From Myroides sp. WP-1 (GTDB taxonomy: Bacteria; Bacteroidota; Bacteroidia; Flavobacteriales; Flavobacteriaceae): 64,000 bases of DNA. Numbering within the stretch: position 1 is the first letter of the stretch; the number at the start of each line of letters is the position of its first letter. The stretch covers positions 62,001 through 126,000 of the forward strand of contig NZ_JACHTC010000009.1 in assembly GCF_014145635.1 (NCBI RefSeq), written 5' to 3'. Under the pieces are notes generated by a model. That model made no database searches and was not told the DNA's origin. It saw only the letters and a program-made list of their open reading frames with translations. The position numbers were made by a program, and so were the translations under genes. Positions 60,990 through 64,000 of this stretch are shown here, one piece after another.

Positions 60990-62342
60990 ATGTTATTGAT
61001 TCAGTTTGCAATTTTAATTGCTATGATATTAATCGGTTCCCAAATGAAGGGAATTGGTTTAGGTGTGATGGGCATGGTCGGATTACTTGTTTTTGTCTTT
61101 GTTTTTAATATGAAACCAGGTGATCCTCCCATTGATGTAATGTTAGTGATTATGGCTATTGTAACCACAGCAGCAACCTTACAAGCGTGTGGGGGATTAG
61201 ATTATCTCGTGCGCTTAGCAGAGAAAGTGATTCGCAGTAACCCTTCTAATATTGTTTTTATTGCTCCTTTTACTGTGTATTTCTTCTGTTTGTTTGCAGG
61301 AACCGCACACTTGTTATACTCTTTGTTACCTATTATTGCTGAGGTAGCAACCAAAAAGAGAATTAGACCTGAACGTCCATTAAGTGTATCTGTGATCGCC
61401 TCTCACTTAGCGATTACCGGAAGTCCAATGAGTGCTGCTACTGCTGCATTTGCAGGAGCAAGTATCTTAGCTTACCCAGGAGCGTTAATTGACATTATGA
61501 AAATTTGTATTCCTGCTTGTTTAATCGGAATATTAATTACTTGTTTAGTTGTATTGCGAAAAGGAAAAGAACTAAAGGATGATCCCATCTTCTTAGAAAA
61601 AATGAAAGATCCTGAATTCGCAAAAAGTTTAGATGCAGATGAAGATGCTTGTGGAAACCAAATTCCTTTGAAAAAAGGAGCTAAAGTATCAGTCGTTATT
61701 TTTGCTATTGCCGTACTATTGATTGTTGTTGCAGGGGCTTTCCCTCATTTACTTCCTCAATTTGAACCAGGTGAAGCTAGTTTGGTTGTAAAAGCAAATG
61801 GAGAATTACAAATGGTTAGTGTAATTAGTATGATCACACTGACAGCTTCAGCATTGATGATGTTGATCACTAAAACAAGCGCGATAAGTGTAACTAAAGT
61901 AAGCTTGTTTTCGTCGATGGCAACTGCAGTTGTATCCGTTTTCGGAGTAGTTTGGATGAGTGCTACTTTTATGGCGCATAACGAAGTTGCAATTAAAGGC
62001 TTTTTAAGTGAAGTTGTCTCTTTATACCCTTGGACATTTGCTATCGCTGTATTTATTCTCGGTGCCTTAATGTTCAGTCAAGCTGCAACAACCAAAACGA
62101 TGATGCCTTTAGGTATGGCTTTAGGTGTTTCTAACCCCGCTTTGATCGCTATTTTTCCCGCGGTAAACTCTGATTTCGTGTTGCCAGGTTATCCAACCTT
62201 ATTAGCCGCAATCAATTTCGATCGAACAGGAAGTACTAAAATTGGAAAATTTGTGGTGAACCACAGTTTTATGATTCCCGGATTAGTTGCCATTACAGTT
62301 GCGATAGCTGCTGGTTTCTTACTCGGTTCAGTCTTACTGTAA
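60990..62342 (+). CDS. Anaerobic C4-dicarboxylate antiporter (DcuA/DcuB family)
   Basis: 450 residues, about 11-12 membrane helices. Dcu carriers exchange aspartate or fumarate for succinate in the inner membrane. Motifs: N-terminal GSQMKGIGLGVMGMVGLLVFVF, TTAATLQACGGLDYL, YFFCLFAGTAHLLYSLLPIIAEV, SVIASHLAITGSPMSAATAAFAG, and C-terminal FPAVNSDFVLPGYPTLLAAINFDRTGSTKIGKFV. DcuA and DcuB are not distinguishable with certainty; the aspA/ansB context favours aspartate uptake coupled to succinate export. 25 bp before the porin gene. Confidence 0.93.
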   Translation: MLLIQFAILIAMILIGSQMKGIGLGVMGMVGLLVFVFVFNMKPGDPPIDVMLVIMAIVTTAATLQACGGLDYLVRLAEKVIRSNPSNIVFIAPFTVYFFCLFAGTAHLLYSLLPIIAEVATKKRIRPERPLSVSVIASHLAITGSPMSAATAAFAGASILAYPGALIDIMKICIPACLIGILITCLVVLRKGKELKDDPIFLEKMKDPEFAKSLDADEDACGNQIPLKKGAKVSVVIFAIAVLLIVVAGAFPHLLPQFEPGEASLVVKANGELQMVSVISMITLTASALMMLITKTSAISVTKVSLFSSMATAVVSVFGVVWMSATFMAHNEVAIKGFLSEVVSLYPWTFAIAVFILGALMFSQAATTKTMMPLGMALGVSNPALIAIFPAVNSDFVLPGYPTLLAAINFDRTGSTKIGKFVVNHSFMIPGLVAITVAIAAGFLLGSVLL

Positions 62343-62367
62343 CGTGAACCCCTTAAATATTTGAGCT

Positions 62368-63540
62368 ATGAAAAAAATAATATTGTTTATCGCATTAGTT
62401 GTGCAAGTAGGAATGTTTGCGCAAGAAACACAAACAAGTAATGATACGATCTCTAAACCTTTACTGCCTGTAGAGAAAATAGATTTGTTGAAAAACGTGG
62501 ATATGATTTTTAATATGCGTTTTGCCAATGATAACTTTTTTCACGATGGTAAATTTCAAGAGTCATCCTTTAGTAATAATCAATTTAGATTAGAAATTAA
62601 AGGGAAAATTCACGAGAAAGTTTACTTTAGATTCAGAGATCGCTATACCAAAAGTACAGATCCTGGCAGTCGTGACAATATTAGCAGATCAACCGATATG
62701 GCATTTATTGGTGTGGCCTTATCTCCGAAGACACAATTAAACCTTGGTAAGATGAGTGCAGATTGGGGAGGATTTGAATTTGACCTAAATCCAATCGATA
62801 TCTTGGAGTATAACGATATCCTTGAATATGCAGATAACTTCCTTACAGGAGTTGGACTTACACATCAAGTGTCGCAAAATCACTCTTTTGGTTTGCAAGT
62901 ACTCAATTCACGTGTCTCAGATTTCGAAGACGTATATAAAGGACAAATGCCTGAAGGAATTGAAAAAGCAAAAGCTCCAATGGCCATTGTAACAAATTGG
63001 AGAGGTAGTTTTTTTGGTGGAAAATTTGAAACCATCTATAGTTATAGCTATTTTCAAGAAGCAAAGAATAGAGGAATGAACTACTATTCCCTTGGAAATA
63101 AATACCAAGATGGACGTTTTAAATTGATGTATGACTTTAAATACAGTAATGAAGGATTAGATCGAAAAGGAATTATCACGGGAATGATTCCTGGAGATAA
63201 TGTCGCGGCACAACAAAACGTATCTTATTTGGAAAACTGGATTAAGGCAGAATACCTAATTACACCTAAAGTAAATGTTACCCTTACTTTAATGAACAAT
63301 AACGCTTATGCGAAAAATTTAGTTTCAGAAAATAGCGGGGTAAGTCATATACGATCTAGCTATGGATTTATTCCAACAGTAGAATATTTACCATTTAAAA
63401 ATATGAATATTCGTTTCTATGCTTCTTATGTAGGTAGATATTATAATTATTCAAGCTACGCTAAAGAACACCTAGGACAAGAAAACTACAATACAGGTAG
63501 ATTAAGCGTTGGATTTATCGCCCCATTGTTGATTTTCTAA
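62368..63540 (+). CDS. Outer-membrane porin (OprP/OprO-like beta-barrel)
   Basis: 390 residues. Signal peptide MKKIILFIALVVQVGMFAQ, then many short amphipathic beta strands (FRLEIKGKIHEKVYFRFRDRYTK, GVALSPKTQLNLGKMS, YSYSYFQEAKNRGMNYYSLGNKYQDGRFKLMYDFKYSN) ending in LSVGFIAPLLIF with a C-terminal Phe, the mark of outer-membrane barrels. It resembles the phosphate-selective porin group but is named by position: 25 bp after dcu, probably the outer-membrane entry for asparagine or aspartate. The substrate is inferred. Confidence 0.85.
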   Translation: MKKIILFIALVVQVGMFAQETQTSNDTISKPLLPVEKIDLLKNVDMIFNMRFANDNFFHDGKFQESSFSNNQFRLEIKGKIHEKVYFRFRDRYTKSTDPGSRDNISRSTDMAFIGVALSPKTQLNLGKMSADWGGFEFDLNPIDILEYNDILEYADNFLTGVGLTHQVSQNHSFGLQVLNSRVSDFEDVYKGQMPEGIEKAKAPMAIVTNWRGSFFGGKFETIYSYSYFQEAKNRGMNYYSLGNKYQDGRFKLMYDFKYSNEGLDRKGIITGMIPGDNVAAQQNVSYLENWIKAEYLITPKVNVTLTLMNNNAYAKNLVSENSGVSHIRSSYGFIPTVEYLPFKNMNIRFYASYVGRYYNYSSYAKEHLGQENYNTGRLSVGFIAPLLIF

Positions 63541-63563
63541 CGACTATAGTTCGATGTCGATAC

Positions 63564-63597
63564 AAAAAAAGGAGAGCATTGCTCTCCTTTTTTATTT
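63564..63597 (+). terminator. Terminator of the aspA-ansB-dcu-porin operon
   Basis: AAAAAGGAGAGC, loop ATT, GCTCTCCTTTTTT following the porin stop. Confidence 0.92.
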
Positions 63598-63740
63598 TTT
63601 GTTGTTTGTCGTTCGTCGTTGGTTGTAAAAGATTATCGTTTAAAGAAAGGGCTTTCTATTTCTAGACAATCTACCGATACCTCATAACAGATCAGTGATA
63701 ACTCCCAACAAACAACAAACAACCGACAAAAAACAAAAAA
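63598..63740. repeat. Intergenic GTTGTTTGTCG / CAACAAACAAC low-complexity element
   Basis: GTTGTTTGTCGTTCGTCGTT at 63601-63620 and a partly complementary CAACAAACAACAAACAACCG further on (63707-63726), an imperfect inverted arrangement. Similar words occur at 4641-4658 and at 40548-40735. No gene in 63541-64000. Confidence 0.65.
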
Positions 63741-63809
63741 TCTAAGATAACCTTAAATAAGAGTTTAGTGTAGCTTATCTCCGAGGTGTCTTAATGGTGA
63801 ATCATTGAT

Positions 63810-63888
63810 GAGTCCATAGTGCGTGTATTAAAACAGCTATTTTAATGGACGCACTATGGACTCACCATGGACGCACTATGGACTCACC
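63810..63888. repeat. Long hairpin followed by a 22-bp perfect direct repeat
   Basis: Left arm GAGTCCATAGTGCGT (63810-63824) and inner ATTAAAA (63827-63833) pair with TTTTAAT (63840-63846) and ACGCACTATGGACTC (63849-63863), loop CAGCTA. The right part recurs: the 22-bp unit at 63845-63866, beginning ATGGACGCACT, is repeated exactly at 63867-63888. Confidence 0.85.
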
Positions 63889-64000
63889 CCTTATAAAACA
63901 TAAACATATCTCGTTCTACTATAAGTACAGTTAATTGATTCTATTTTCTCTTTATATAATAGGTGTAATTTTCTTTTGCTTGATACAGTAAACAATGAAC

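Noticed and set aside
1..64000. Prophage, insertion sequence, integron or defence island
   Set aside because: No transposase, integrase, phage structural or restriction genes seen; all genes fit ordinary chromosomal content.

Overview
The window is AT-rich chromosomal DNA from a member of the Bacteroidota, most likely family Flavobacteriaceae and plausibly Myroides. Pointers are the promoter type (-33 TTG and -7 TAnnTTTG, visible before many genes), weak or absent Shine-Dalgarno sequences, a DnaG primase without zinc ligands, a heavy-metal RND pump fused to its outer-membrane channel, SusC/TonB-style outer-membrane proteins with CarboxypepD-like plugs, and a resident subclass B1 metallo-beta-lactamase of the MUS/TUS type. 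The genus is inference; the phylum is well supported. I see no prophage, insertion sequence, integron or CRISPR array.

Layout. 0-6.4 kb: the end of the succinate dehydrogenase/fumarate reductase operon (sdhA cut by the window edge, sdhB), a tandem pair of secreted paralogues, a YafV-type omega-amidase and a tandem pair of lipoproteins. 6.4-18.3 kb: a DUF2339/DUF3999 membrane pair, an Ig-like lipoprotein, comF, a YchJ-like protein, an SDR, a YceI protein, glycyl-tRNA synthetase, the metallo-beta-lactamase and a BACON-like lipoprotein. 18.3-30.3 kb: a heavy-metal efflux locus (adaptor plus CusA-TolC fusion plus a small histidine-rich secreted protein), thiL, a large DUF2723 (TMEM260-like) membrane protein, and two identical tRNA-Gln(TTG) genes, each with its own promoter and terminator and separated by a G-free tandem repeat.

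30.3-41.7 kb is a heme locus. A leftward operon (araC-hemH-hemJ-histidine kinase-enoyl-CoA hydratase) diverges from a rightward hemA-hemC-hemD-hemE-(unknown)-hemF-hemB series. The divergent gap holds a perfect 22-bp palindrome. Apart from hemL, every enzyme from glutamyl-tRNA to heme is present in this window, all in oxygen-dependent or oxygen-compatible forms. 41.9-51.6 kb: an outer-membrane barrel protein, a cytochrome c lipoprotein, a thioredoxin-fold protein whose start codon abuts a 15-bp inverted repeat, an esterase, class I fumarase, an SDR, rlmN and a polyprenyl diphosphate synthase.

51.6-55.8 kb is the most interesting region. An ECF sigma factor, a membrane anti-sigma candidate, a coiled-coil outer-membrane barrel protein and a CarboxypepD-like secreted protein form an overlapping operon. 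Upstream lie two look-alike ECF-type promoters (AAC, 16-17 bp, CGTCTA). One precedes the operon and a 24-codon membrane-peptide ORF in its leader. The other precedes about 350 bp with no substantial ORF that ends in a strong terminator, a candidate sigma-dependent small RNA.

55.9-63.5 kb: dnaG, then an asparagine/aspartate utilisation cluster (aspA, secreted asparaginase, Dcu antiporter, porin). With sdhAB and fumarase in the same window this gives a route asparagine to aspartate to fumarate to succinate or malate. The last 450 bp are non-coding and contain a long hairpin and a perfect 22-bp direct repeat.
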